Origin: VXYL01 sp965199875
GTDB taxonomy: Bacteria; Pseudomonadota; Gammaproteobacteria; Pseudomonadales; Azotimanducaceae
Direction of reading: 5' to 3'
Assembly (NCBI GenBank): GCA_965199875.1
Contig: OZ241346.1
Span: 2,170,001-2,234,000 of the forward strand
Length of the DNA: 64,000 nucleotides
Position 1 is the stretch's first letter. The number at the start of each line of letters is the position of its first letter. The notes under the pieces were generated by a model. That model was given only the letters and a program-made list of their open reading frames with translations. It was not told the origin of the DNA and searched no databases. Positions 8,584 through 17,137 of the stretch are shown one piece after another. The translations under genes and the position numbers were made by a program.

Positions 8584-9660
8584 CTAGGCCGCACACTGGA
8601 TCGGCTCCTCGGGGAGGGCTTGCGCCACCTGCCCCAAGCGGCGGAGTTCCCGCTCTCGGGCATTCTTCGGCAGAGCGCCAAGTTCCCGCACCGCGGCCAG
8701 GAACGCTGGCCAGCGGCCATCCTGGGAACGAAACAGCTGGGCGAACGCCGGCACCAGGTCGCGGTAGGTGGCAGCCAGCGCCAGCCTAGCGTTGTTGAAG
8801 GGCGCCGCCATCGCCCGGTCGTAGCGACCGCCGCCAAGAGCGCGGCGGTTGGCTTCGTAGCAGCGGCGCATGGACTTGAACGCCTCGGCCTTGAGCAGCC
8901 GCTTGACGTCGTCGTCGACCTCCAGCTTGTACAGCGCCGCCAGCTGACCGCGCCACTGCGCCAGGAAGTTCGCGTAGGCCGCGGCGGCGGACCTGCGTTC
9001 GTGAAACGCCACTGCGTCGCGGTGCGTGGCAGCCAGCCAGCGGATCGCCCCCTCTACGCCCACGAACTCGGCGAAGGACTCGTTGAAGGCAGAGTCGTCG
9101 CGCAGGTAGATCACGCCGTGCGCCAGCTCGTGGAAGAGCAGATTGGCGAGATCGGCGTCGTCGTATCCGGCAAAGGACGAGAACACCGGATCGTCGAACC
9201 AGCCCAAGGTGGAGTAGGCGGCTGCGCCGCTAATCTGCACGTCGTAGACCAACGCCAGCCGGTTCGCCTCCCGTCGCGCGCCGCGTTCGGAAAAGTAGCC
9301 GCGGTACACGGCGCAGCCAATGATCGGATAGCAGCGCGGCACCGCCGCCAGAGCGAACTCCGGCGCCGCGACGACGTTCCAGATCGGCACCCGGTCCACC
9401 TGCACGTAGCTGCGGTAGCGGTTGCCCGTCGGCAGAGCGAGCTCGGCCTCGGCGTAGCGCAGCAGTTCGGCAACGGTGCGGAGTTTCGCGGCCAGCTGCG
9501 GAGCGCTGGCAGGGTCGTCGATCACCGCTTGGATGTCGCGGCGGGAGAACAGCACCGACGCCTGGCCGGCCACCGCCTGGGCGTAGAACTCGACGCTGGC
9601 GCAGCCGGCGAGGCCGAAGGACAGGGCGAAGGGCAGCATCCGGTAGGCCGTGGCGGGCAT
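8584..9660 (-). CDS. Predicted aminopeptidase, lipoprotein (PF10023-like)
   Basis: A 358-aa protein starting at ATG 9660. The N-terminus is a lipoprotein signal with lipobox LAGC near residue 17. The zinc-metallopeptidase motif HELAHG is followed by NESFAEFVG, giving an H-E-x-x-H plus downstream E arrangement. This matches a family of proteobacterial proteins annotated as putative aminopeptidases; the activity is inferred from the motif only. It should be anchored in the outer membrane facing the periplasm. It is divergent from the acyltransferase gene. Confidence 0.85.
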   Translation of the reverse strand: MPATAYRMLPFALSFGLAGCASVEFYAQAVAGQASVLFSRRDIQAVIDDPASAPQLAAKLRTVAELLRYAEAELALPTGNRYRSYVQVDRVPIWNVVAAPEFALAAVPRCYPIIGCAVYRGYFSERGARREANRLALVYDVQISGAAAYSTLGWFDDPVFSSFAGYDDADLANLLFHELAHGVIYLRDDSAFNESFAEFVGVEGAIRWLAATHRDAVAFHERRSAAAAYANFLAQWRGQLAALYKLEVDDDVKRLLKAEAFKSMRRCYEANRRALGGGRYDRAMAAPFNNARLALAATYRDLVPAFAQLFRSQDGRWPAFLAAVRELGALPKNARERELRRLGQVAQALPEEPIQCAA

Positions 9661-9703
9661 CGGCGCATGGTATCGTGAAGCGACGCAGGCAGGGGGGTCG
9701 CGC

Positions 9704-10615
9704 TTGGCAGCAAGTTCGGGAGCGAAGGCGGGCCGATGGCGCGGCGCCGTCGCGTTTGCGTTCATCGCCGTCAACACGGTCGTCTGGTGCTTGCCGGTCT
9801 ATCTGCTCGCGGCGCTGCGGCTGCTGCTTGCCGGACGGCTGCGAACGACTTGCGGCAGCGTCATGTTTCGCGCCGTGGACGGCTGGGTGGCCTGCGTTCG
9901 CTGGCTGGCCCGGGCGCTGCGGATGGTGCGCGTGGAGACGCTCATCGACAACCCACGGGAACACCCGCAGCTTGGCACCGACGCCTGGTACCTGGTGGTA
10001 TGCAACCACCAAAGCTGGGCCGACATTCTGGTGCTGACGTTCGCACTCAACGGGCGCATTCCGCAGTTCAAGTTCTTCACCAAGCGGCAGCTCGTCTGGG
10101 TGCCGTTCATCGGCGTCGCCCTGTGGCTGCTGGGCTTTCCGATGGTTCGCCGCTACAGCCGCGAACGTCTGCGCACCCATCCGTCGCTGCGCGAGCGCGA
10201 CCGCCAGACCACGCGCAAGGCCTGCGACGGCTTCCGCGAGCGCCCAACCAGCGTGCTCAGTTTTCTGGAGGGGACGCGCTTCACCCCCGCCAAACGCCTG
10301 GCTCTCGACTCTCCCTACCAGACGCTGCTGAAGCCCAGGGTCGGCGGCTTCGCCACGGTGCTGGAGCAGCTGGGCGAGCGGATCGCCGCGGTGGTCGACG
10401 TCACCATCGTCTATCCGGACGGCGCGTACTCCGGCAACGCCCCCGGCTTCTGGGACTTCCTGTGCGGACGCTGCCCCAGCGTGGAGCTCTGCGCCAGGGC
10501 GTTGCCGCCGCCGGCGCCGGGCGACGACATCGAGGAGTGGGTGGCAGAAGTGTGGCGGCAGAAGGACGCGCAGCTGCAAGCCGCTCGGCGTCCTGGAGCG
10601 GCGGCTGGCTACTGA
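9704..10615 (+). CDS. 1-acyl-glycerol-3-phosphate acyltransferase, YihG type
   Basis: A 303-aa membrane-bound PlsC-family acyltransferase. A hydrophobic helix lies at about residues 15-45, the NHQSWAD motif (H-x4-D catalytic block) follows, then FEGTRF-like block III (LEGTRFT). Sequence and spacing match E. coli YihG (WVPF, RYSRE and the C-terminal WRQKD are shared). It transfers an acyl chain to lysophosphatidic acid. TTG 9704 is preferred because AGGGGGG lies six bases upstream; a GTG at 9650 is in frame but would overlap the divergent gene. The 3' end overlaps the convergent coiled-coil gene by 7 bases. Confidence 0.88.
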   Translation: MAASSGAKAGRWRGAVAFAFIAVNTVVWCLPVYLLAALRLLLAGRLRTTCGSVMFRAVDGWVACVRWLARALRMVRVETLIDNPREHPQLGTDAWYLVVCNHQSWADILVLTFALNGRIPQFKFFTKRQLVWVPFIGVALWLLGFPMVRRYSRERLRTHPSLRERDRQTTRKACDGFRERPTSVLSFLEGTRFTPAKRLALDSPYQTLLKPRVGGFATVLEQLGERIAAVVDVTIVYPDGAYSGNAPGFWDFLCGRCPSVELCARALPPPAPGDDIEEWVAEVWRQKDAQLQAARRPGAAAGY

Positions 10616-11373
10616 GGCGAGCCCAGCGTCGGCGTTGGCGTCGGCGTCGCGTTCGAGGTGCGCAGCAGGGTGCGCAACTCGTTGATGTCGGCGTTGATCC
10701 GGGCGCGCTGGGCGTCGAAGGCCTTGACGGCTTCTTCGTTCTCGCGCACTCGCGCTTCCAACCCGGCTTTCAGGCTGGAAGCGATCTGCGACGCGGCGTT
10801 CACCTTGTCCACCAGATCCCGTTGCTGGCGCACCAGGCCCTGCAGGCGCATGTCCAGCGCCGTGACCCGATCGGCGACGTCCTGCTGTTGCTGGATGGCG
10901 GCTTCGATGGTGGCGACGCTGCCCTTGATGGCTTTCAGATCGCCATCGACGGCGGCCAGGTCGTTGGTGAGCTTGCCGACGTTGGCGCGGTTGGTTTCGA
11001 TCCAGTCGCGGTTGCGCTTGTTGCCGATGTCCCAGAGTTTGCGGATTTCCGACTCCCAGTAGTCCAGCTGCTCGCCGGTCTGCGACTCGGAGTCGGACAG
11101 CGTCTCGTCGGTGAGGCGCAGCCGGTCCTCCAGCTGGCGGATGCGCGCGTTGGCGTCCGAGAGCGTCGTCGAGGTCTGGCGCAGTTGCTGCTGCTGCTGG
11201 AAGATGAACCATCCCGCCGCGGCCAGGGCGATGGCGCCCACCGCCAGCAGCGCGTAGACCATCGACGGCGTTCCCGCCGCCGACGCGCCGCGCCCGCGCC
11301 GCGAACGACGCGGGCCGTGGGCGGCGTGGGCCGGATTCGCCGCAATGGTGCTGGGGCGGATGTCCTCTGCCAC
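10609..11373 (-). CDS. Membrane-anchored coiled-coil protein of unknown function
   Basis: A 254-aa protein. A basic, Ala/Pro-rich cytoplasmic N-terminus (1-37) is followed by one membrane helix (about 38-60) that ends in a run of glutamines. A long, probably periplasmic coiled coil then fills residues 60-235, and the tail is Thr/Pro-rich (TPTPTPTLG). No catalytic motif is visible. The layout resembles small envelope or cell-division accessory proteins, but I do not recognise the family. It is a single gene with its own promoter region of about 380 bases. Confidence 0.75.
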   Translation of the reverse strand: MAEDIRPSTIAANPAHAAHGPRRSRRGRGASAAGTPSMVYALLAVGAIALAAAGWFIFQQQQQLRQTSTTLSDANARIRQLEDRLRLTDETLSDSESQTGEQLDYWESEIRKLWDIGNKRNRDWIETNRANVGKLTNDLAAVDGDLKAIKGSVATIEAAIQQQQDVADRVTALDMRLQGLVRQQRDLVDKVNAASQIASSLKAGLEARVRENEEAVKAFDAQRARINADINELRTLLRTSNATPTPTPTLGSPQ

Positions 11374-11750
11374 CAGTTGTATTCCGCAGGTCTCGAGACA
11401 ACGAGCGGAAGGTTAGCTTGCCGGTGCCGCCATCTCAAGCCAGCACAGCAGCACAGCCAGCGTCCACCTACTGCTCCCCACGCCGCTGGAGAAGCATTGC
11501 GCCGAGCCGCCGTTTTCGCCCAACTCGGTGCGGCGCTGCTGTACGGACACCTGCGCGATGCCTACCGAGACGCCGGCGTGTTCTCCGTGGACCTGCTCGC
11601 GTTCGACAGCTCACGCGGGCGATGGCGCGCCGCAGGCGCCGACGGCCTTGGTAGCGTCGCTATAGTGCTCCGCTTCCAAAATACGTAACCGTGGTAACGT
11701 CGCCGGCATCGGCGATGCGGCGAACAGGCAGAAGGCAAAGGAGGCAATCG
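11374..11750 (+). other. Intergenic region, no supported gene
   Basis: There are 377 bases between the coiled-coil gene (minus) and the epimerase gene (plus). Short open frames exist on both strands, but none has a recognisable product or ribosome site. AAAGGAGG at the right end serves the epimerase start. Promoters for both divergent genes must lie here, but I cannot place them. Confidence 0.4.
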
Positions 11751-12863
11751 ATGCCAGCGATATCCCCCAACGACGGGCCGGTGGCGGTCACCGGCTGCTC
11801 CGGCTTCACCGGCGGGCACGTGGTGCGCGAGCTGGTCGTTCACGGCTACCAGGTGCGCGCCTGCATCCGCGACGCCAGCTCCTGGCGGGGACAGGACTGC
11901 GTGCAGTATCTCGAACGGCTGCCGAACGTCGCCATCGTCGATGGCTGCGACCTCTTCACGCCCGGTTCCTACGATGCCGCGTTCGCCGGTTGCGCTGGCG
12001 TCTTCCACGTTGCCGCGGTGCTTGGCAACTCCGCCGACGGCAAGTCGCAGCCCTTGGGCAGCGGCGATGTCGCCCAGGACGTCTACGATGGCGGCATGGT
12101 CGGCACGCGCAACGTGGTCGACTCGGTGAATGCCAGCGGCAGCGTCAAGCGCGTCGTCTACACCAGTTCGACGGCGGCGGTGGTGGGCGCCAAGGCCGCC
12201 ACGCTGCCCAAGGGGTACGAGTGGACGGAGACGGACTGGGCCTCGGACGGCGTGGCCGAGGAGCGCTGGCAGCATCCGCGCAACTCCTACGCGCGCAGCA
12301 AGGTCGATACGGAGCGTTTTCTCAACGACGCCGCGGACCGGAGCAACGGGCAGTGGGACGTCGTCACCATGAATCCGGCGATGATCTGCGGCCCCATCCT
12401 GTTCAAGGCGCAGGTGGGCCAGTGGATCGAACAGATTGGCCGCATGGCCGGGGGGCTGGAACCGTCCTGGCCGGCCAAGTACGACAGGTACTACAACTTC
12501 ATCGACGTGCGCGACTTGGCGAAGGCGCATCGCCTGGCAGCGGAATCGCCAGTCGATCACAAGGCGACCGAAGGCGGCAATCGCTACATCCTGCACGGCA
12601 GCGGCGGCCGCTCGGCGCTGCGCTTCGGCACCGAGGTGGCGGACATCATCCACGAGTACTTCCCGTCCTTCGCCTTGGGCAAACCGGCAACGGTGGACGG
12701 CCAAGGCAACCCCATCCCGGTGCAGTCCAACACGTTGAACGACTGCAAGAAGGCGAAGTCAGTGCTCGGCGCCACCATCCGCCCGGCGGAGGACACGATT
12801 CGCGCCGTGGTGGAGAGCTTCGTGGAACTCGGCGTCGTCAAGCCGCAGATACGCGCCGCTTGA
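11751..12863 (+). CDS. NAD(P)-dependent epimerase/dehydrogenase (extended SDR, dihydroflavonol reductase-like)
   Basis: A 370-aa protein. The N-terminus carries the dinucleotide-binding motif GCSGFTGGHV, the middle has YTSSTAAV, and YARSK supplies the catalytic Tyr and Lys. Overall shape is that of plant-type dihydroflavonol/cinnamoyl reductases and 3-beta-HSD-like enzymes, which act on a carbonyl or alcohol with NADP(H). ATG 11751 follows a strong AAAGGAGG site. The substrate cannot be inferred from the neighbours. Confidence 0.88.
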   Translation: MPAISPNDGPVAVTGCSGFTGGHVVRELVVHGYQVRACIRDASSWRGQDCVQYLERLPNVAIVDGCDLFTPGSYDAAFAGCAGVFHVAAVLGNSADGKSQPLGSGDVAQDVYDGGMVGTRNVVDSVNASGSVKRVVYTSSTAAVVGAKAATLPKGYEWTETDWASDGVAEERWQHPRNSYARSKVDTERFLNDAADRSNGQWDVVTMNPAMICGPILFKAQVGQWIEQIGRMAGGLEPSWPAKYDRYYNFIDVRDLAKAHRLAAESPVDHKATEGGNRYILHGSGGRSALRFGTEVADIIHEYFPSFALGKPATVDGQGNPIPVQSNTLNDCKKAKSVLGATIRPAEDTIRAVVESFVELGVVKPQIRAA

Positions 12864-12891
12864 CCTCAAACGCTGCCGGATGCGGGCAAGG

Positions 12892-13695
12892 TCATCCGGC
12901 TTGCGGATGGCCAGCTTCGTACTCGCGGTGCCATCCGCTTCGCATTCGCTCCACTTCCAGCGCACGCGAGTTCGTCGCCATGTCCTGCGCCTGTAGCAGC
13001 AGGCGTTCCAAGTCGCGGCTTTGCTCCCACCTGTTCTCGAGGCGACTGCTGACGTCGAGCAACCTCGCGCCAACCAGAGCCTGTCGCATCCGCTGCAAGT
13101 CATCGTGCGCTCCATCCACCGTCCACGGAACGCCTTGGGGCGGCGCGATGGTGGCGAGTGCGAGCAGCAGCATCTGTTCGGACGCCTGGCCGCACGGATG
13201 GGCTCTGCACAAGGCGCTGTCGAGCGTCGTTACGAACTCGACGTTGCTGCCGAAGGCTTGTCCGAGCACGCCGTTGACCTCGTAGTGGTCGATGCTTCTG
13301 GTGTCGCTCGTCACCAACGCCTCGCTGCCGACCGCTACCGCCTCGGCAATGATGACGGCGTCGCTGTGCGTGTCGAAGGTATCCGGGTCCGTATTCGGGA
13401 AACATGCCTGGGTGAAACATTCGACGACTTCGTTCGCCAGCCGATGCTGCTCGTCGTCAAGCGTCACCCACATGAACGGCGGGGCGTCCATCCGGGCAAT
13501 GCGCTGCCACGATTCCACCACGGCCACTCTCGTTTTCGTCCGCCGAGGCTTGCGAATCAACTCCGTCCACACCTGCGGAAGAATCACCGTGGGCAAGCCG
13601 GCCTGCTCCATCCAGCAGCCCACCAGCTTGCGCGTCGTCGGCCTGCTTAGGGCGTTCGTGTCGAAAGCAGGCCCTTCGACTTCACCGGCGGCCAC
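12892..13695 (-). CDS. PIN-domain protein, likely ribonuclease (VapC-like)
   Basis: A 267-aa protein. The first conserved acidic residue is in FDTNAL at the N-terminus, and the later acidic cluster is in SDAVIIAEA followed by LVTSD. These are the metal-binding residues of PIN nucleases. A C-terminal extension of about 100 helical residues makes it longer than a standard VapC. GTG 13695 puts the first aspartate at residue 12 and overlaps the upstream small gene by 14 bases. That pairing suggests toxin-antitoxin organisation. RNase activity is a family-based inference. Confidence 0.75.
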   Translation of the reverse strand: MAAGEVEGPAFDTNALSRPTTRKLVGCWMEQAGLPTVILPQVWTELIRKPRRTKTRVAVVESWQRIARMDAPPFMWVTLDDEQHRLANEVVECFTQACFPNTDPDTFDTHSDAVIIAEAVAVGSEALVTSDTRSIDHYEVNGVLGQAFGSNVEFVTTLDSALCRAHPCGQASEQMLLLALATIAPPQGVPWTVDGAHDDLQRMRQALVGARLLDVSSRLENRWEQSRDLERLLLQAQDMATNSRALEVERMRSGWHREYEAGHPQAG

Positions 13696-13918
13696 GTTCG
13701 TCGATCCGTCTCGCCATGCTCTCGGCCAGCGCGTCGGCCGCGCGATCGATGTTGCCGTGCCGGTTGTTGCTGCGCTTGTGCCGACGGTGCCAGTCGCTGA
13801 CTTCGAGCAGGTCCGTGCCGCTCGGCACCGCGCGGAGGTCGAACTCCTGCGGGGGGATGTCGTTGTGGAAGGTGACTCTCGCCAGCCCTCGGAGGTTGGA
13901 ATCTGTGGGGTAGCCCAT
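13682..13918 (-). CDS. Small protein upstream of PIN gene, possible antitoxin
   Basis: A 78-aa protein that I do not recognise. ATG 13918 is preceded by GGAGAGGA at good spacing; the frame is open further upstream, to 13978. The C-terminal half is rich in Arg, His and Asn and ends in a helical segment (ALAESMARRIDERG), compatible with DNA binding or toxin neutralisation. It overlaps the PIN-domain gene, whose start lies inside it. The antitoxin role rests on position alone. Confidence 0.55.
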   Translation of the reverse strand: MGYPTDSNLRGLARVTFHNDIPPQEFDLRAVPSGTDLLEVSDWHRRHKRSNNRHGNIDRAADALAESMARRIDERGRR

Positions 13919-14251
13919 CGTCGCGGTCCTCTCCACGCCCAAGCCACAACTGGCCCAGATGCACTCGATGCAGCGCAAGCGATTGGCTAGGCCGCCGAAT
14001 CATCGAGCTTGACGCTGCAATTGCAAACGAGCCTCTTCGAGTTGTCAATGACGACATGACGACCGGCCATTCCCATTGCGTCGAGCATGTGCCGCACTCG
14101 CCTGCCCGTCTGCCTGTCAACTTCGGACGCCGCCGAGCTATGCTCGCAAACGCTGTTCCGGGAGCCACGCAATGCCAACTGTACGAGGCGAAGGGCGCTA
14201 CACTGCCCTACACTAGGCCGCATCCACGATGGGGCGAGAGGAGGAACCATC
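13919..14251 (-). other. Intergenic region, no convincing gene
   Basis: There are 333 bases between the small PIN partner (minus) and cytochrome c' (plus). A minus-strand open frame ending at 13987 encodes about 60 plausible-looking residues, but its start overlaps the cytochrome leader and it has no recognised family. GAGAGGAGG at the right end is the ribosome site of the cytochrome gene. Promoters of both divergent units should be here. Confidence 0.4.
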
Positions 14252-14680
14252 ATGCGAAATCCGGCAACCAAGGCCGCCATCGCGTTGACGCTGGCGGCCA
14301 TTTGCGCCTCCGCGTCCGAAGGCGAGGTGGACTATCGCCAGCACACGATGGCGGCGATCGGCGGGCACACCCAGGCCATCGTCGACATCGTCAGGCAGAA
14401 AGTGCCGCACACCAGCCATCTGGCCAGCCATGCCAACGCCTTGGCGGACTTGGCCGACATCGCGTCGACGCTGTTCCCCGAAGGTTCCGAAGGCGGCGAT
14501 TCCCTGCCGGCCATCTGGGAGAACAACGAAGACTTCCAGGCCAAGCTGGCGGCCTTCAAAGAGGCGGCAGACAACCTCAAGGCCGCCGCGGCCTCCGGCG
14601 ACGCCGGGCAGGTGGGCGGCGCTCTGCAGAGCGTTGGCCAAGCCTGCAAGGGCTGCCACGACGACTACCGCGCCGAGTGA
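14252..14680 (+). CDS. Cytochrome c' (c-prime family)
   Basis: A 142-aa secreted haem protein. The signal peptide covers about residues 1-22, followed by a four-helix bundle and a C-terminal haem motif CKGCH at residues 132-136. Haem at the C-terminus and R/H-x-x-M near the start of the mature chain are the pattern of class II cytochromes c. These bind NO or act in electron transfer in the periplasm. ATG 14252 follows GAGAGGAGG. A cytochrome b561 gene, a common partner, lies one gene away on the other strand. Confidence 0.9.
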   Translation: MRNPATKAAIALTLAAICASASEGEVDYRQHTMAAIGGHTQAIVDIVRQKVPHTSHLASHANALADLADIASTLFPEGSEGGDSLPAIWENNEDFQAKLAAFKEAADNLKAAAASGDAGQVGGALQSVGQACKGCHDDYRAE

Positions 14681-14724
14681 CGGCGCACTCGATTTCCCGC
14701 TAACCCGCTAAGGAGTACACCGCA

Positions 14725-15753
14725 ATGACCTGCCCGCGCCTGTTCGCCGCCGCAGCCTTGTCTCTGCTGCTTGCCACCAACCTCGCCTGCACCACCACCG
14801 AGACGGTCGAGCCCGCCGAAACCGCACAGCCCGAAGATGTCCCGCCGGCGCCGCCGCCCGCCGCCCCGCTGCCGGACCTGTGGGAAGCCGCGGGCGCTGG
14901 CGACATCGACGGCCTCGAAGGGCATCGGCGCGCCGGCACCAACCTGAACTCATTGCATCCGGAGGCTGGCTTCACGCCCCTTGTCGCCGCCGTCGTAGCA
15001 GAGCAGAACGAGGCGCTGGAATGGCTGCTGGCCAACGGCGCGGACGCCGATGCGCGCAATGGCGACGGCGGCACGGCGCTGATTGCCGCCACGTTCCTTG
15101 GCCTGCCCGAGGCGGCGCGAGCTCTGCTGGCCAGCGGCGCGGACCCCGCCGCCAGCAACGACGAGGGGCAAACCTTGTGGGACATCGCCGCCTTGGACTG
15201 GGAGACCACCCGCTACATCGCCGACTTCCTGGAGTTGGACATCGAGCGCGAAGCGGTGGAAGCCGGGCGAGCGGAAATACTGGAGATGCTGCAGCCCCAG
15301 CTCGCAGCGCTGAGCGCGGACGACATCTGGCTCGCCACGGCGACGGGCAACATCGAGGCGGTGCGCACCCTGCTTGCGGACGTGGACGTCAACCAGCGCA
15401 GTCCGGACACCGGCACGACGCTGCTCACCCTTGCCGCCCTGTTCGGCCACACCGAGCTTGCTGCGCTGCTGCTCGACGCTGGCGCGGACGTGAACGGACG
15501 CAACTACCAGGACGGTTCCACGGCACTGCACGCGGCGGCGTTTCTCGGCCAGGCCGAGGCGGCGCAGCTACTGCTTGAACGCGGCGCCGACATCGACGCC
15601 GTAAGCGACGACGGCAGCACGCCCCTCGTTACCGCGGAAGTCGATTGGGACACCACGCAGACCATTGCCAGGATGCTGCAAGTTCCGGTGCAGGAAGAGG
15701 CCGTGGTTTCCGGCAAAGCCAAGGTGGTTGAACTGTTGAAGGCGCAGCAGTAG
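14725..15753 (+). CDS. Ankyrin-repeat lipoprotein
   Basis: A 342-aa protein. The signal ends in a lipobox-like stretch (TNLAC, Cys near residue 22), then a Thr/Pro-rich linker. Two blocks of ankyrin repeats follow, each recognised by phrases such as LLLDAGADVNGR, TALHAAA and LLASGADPAA. The two halves look like duplicates, each closing with W-D-x-(A/T) and an AV-x-x-G-(K/R)-A segment. It is probably a periplasmic or outer-membrane scaffold. It sits 44 bases after cytochrome c', so the two may be cotranscribed. Confidence 0.85.
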   Translation: MTCPRLFAAAALSLLLATNLACTTTETVEPAETAQPEDVPPAPPPAAPLPDLWEAAGAGDIDGLEGHRRAGTNLNSLHPEAGFTPLVAAVVAEQNEALEWLLANGADADARNGDGGTALIAATFLGLPEAARALLASGADPAASNDEGQTLWDIAALDWETTRYIADFLELDIEREAVEAGRAEILEMLQPQLAALSADDIWLATATGNIEAVRTLLADVDVNQRSPDTGTTLLTLAALFGHTELAALLLDAGADVNGRNYQDGSTALHAAAFLGQAEAAQLLLERGADIDAVSDDGSTPLVTAEVDWDTTQTIARMLQVPVQEEAVVSGKAKVVELLKAQQ

Positions 15754-15764
15754 GCCGCAGCAGG

Positions 15765-16442
15765 CTACCCGAACCAACGCTCGGCGTTGTCAACCGCGAA
15801 GACGACGCCAGCCGCCAGCGCCACGGTGCCGGCGGCGCGCAGCCAGAAGTTCGGAGTGGCCCTGGTTGCGGGCAACGGCTTGCGGCCCGTGAACATGGCC
15901 AGCGGCGTTGGGTCGCGCAGCGCGAAACCGTAGATGGCGTGCGCCAGAAGGTGAACGCCGATCGCCGCGATGATCAGCCAGTGCAGACGGTGATGCAGCC
16001 AGCTCGCGGCATCGGCCAACCCCTCGGACGCCAAGCCGTGCAACGGCCCTTCGACGAAGATGTCGTCGCTGGCGAAGAGGCCGCTGGCCACTTGCAGCGC
16101 CGCAGCGGCAAACAGCAGCAAAGCCAGCGCAGTGCCTGGAGAAGTGTGTGCCGAATCTCCGCCGCGCCCGCGGAAGTGGTCGATGAACGCAGCAGGCGTA
16201 GTCCAGTACCAGCGCCAACGGGCGTGCAAGCCGCCCCAAGCGGCCCAGCCGAGGCGAAACGCCAGCAGCCCCAGCAAGGCAAGGCCCGAGCGCTGGTGCC
16301 AGTCCATCAGGCCGATGTCGCCGATCAAGCCGGTGGCGAGGGAGAAGACGAGCAGCGCGGCGAAGGCCCAGTGCCAAAGACGCAGCGGCCAGTCCCAGAT
16401 GGTCGGCCAAGGCTTGGGCGGCTTGCCGGTTTCCGCTGCCAT
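15765..16442 (-). CDS. Cytochrome b561-type membrane protein
   Basis: A 225-aa protein with four strongly hydrophobic helices and His residues positioned for two b haems (WDWPLRLWHW near the N-terminus, LHHRLHWLIIAAIGVHLLAH in the fourth helix region). Proteins of this type accept electrons from quinol or pass them to c-type cytochromes at the inner membrane. The cytochrome c' gene is about 1 kb away. ATG 16442 lies two bases after the cupin stop codon, implying cotranscription with that gene. Confidence 0.88.
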   Translation of the reverse strand: MAAETGKPPKPWPTIWDWPLRLWHWAFAALLVFSLATGLIGDIGLMDWHQRSGLALLGLLAFRLGWAAWGGLHARWRWYWTTPAAFIDHFRGRGGDSAHTSPGTALALLLFAAAALQVASGLFASDDIFVEGPLHGLASEGLADAASWLHHRLHWLIIAAIGVHLLAHAIYGFALRDPTPLAMFTGRKPLPATRATPNFWLRAAGTVALAAGVVFAVDNAERWFG

Positions 16443-16444
16443 GC

Positions 16445-16930
16445 TCAAGGAGCGTCGGGATAGGGCTTGCCGTCCTTGCGGGTGAACCTGCCGCCGCTGG
16501 CGCGGCCTTCGACACGCATGTCGATGTCGGGATAGTCAACCGCGTCGTCCCGGCGGCGGCTGCCTACCTCCAGATACGCCACCGGCGCATCGGTCTCGTT
16601 GCGCAGATGGTGGCCATCGCCGGAACCGGCCGGGAATCCGGCGCACATGCCGGGCTTCAGCGGCGTCCGTCCGGCGTCGGTGACCAGCACCGGCTCGCCT
16701 TCGAGGACGTAGATCAGCTCGTCCTCCACGGAGTGCCAGTGCCGTTGCGAAGACCAGCTCCCCGGCGGCAGCGTCACCAGGTTCACGCCGTAGTCGGCGA
16801 GCCCGAAGGCATCGCCGAGAGCGCGCTTTTCCCGCGCCGCGCAAGGGGCGTCGAAGGGCGCCGGATAGCGCGTGCCGCGCCGAACCGGCAGAGACATCGC
16901 CGCCAAGGCGGCCGCAGCGTGCTTCTTCAT
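16445..16930 (-). CDS. Cupin-domain protein
   Basis: A 161-aa single cupin. Motif 1 is WHSVEDELIYVLEGEP and motif 2 is LKPGMCAGFPAGSGDGHHL, giving His/Glu metal ligands. No catalytic role can be assigned; relatives include sugar-phosphate-binding and dioxygenase-like cupins. ATG 16930 is chosen because the open frame above it runs antisense through clpP-like and hydrolase genes and is not real. It precedes cytochrome b561 by two bases. Confidence 0.82.
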   Translation of the reverse strand: MKKHAAAALAAMSLPVRRGTRYPAPFDAPCAAREKRALGDAFGLADYGVNLVTLPPGSWSSQRHWHSVEDELIYVLEGEPVLVTDAGRTPLKPGMCAGFPAGSGDGHHLRNETDAPVAYLEVGSRRRDDAVDYPDIDMRVEGRASGGRFTRKDGKPYPDAP

Positions 16931-17137
16931 GTTCCTGGAATCTCCGCTCGAAGGCACTTTGTCGCCGCTCCGCCACGGCGGTTGGGAGCGACCATCGTAG
17001 CCGCCACGGCAGCGCACCGACAAGCAGGGAGGGCGGCAATCTGCTCTTTGCGGCGAGCAGCGGAGGCGAGCCAAGCCCGGCCCCGCCACCTGCCAACTTC
17101 GGTAACATGCGCGTCCTTTGGGTTGAGCGAGAACGGC

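Noticed and set aside
11418..11688. A small gene before the epimerase.
   Set aside because: Several overlapping short frames compete, none with a ribosome site or domain, so coding is unsupported.
13987..14301. A 104-aa minus-strand open frame in the gap before cytochrome c'.
   Set aside because: No ribosome site or family; its start overlaps the cytochrome gene leader. About 60 residues look plausible, so it is kept only as a note.
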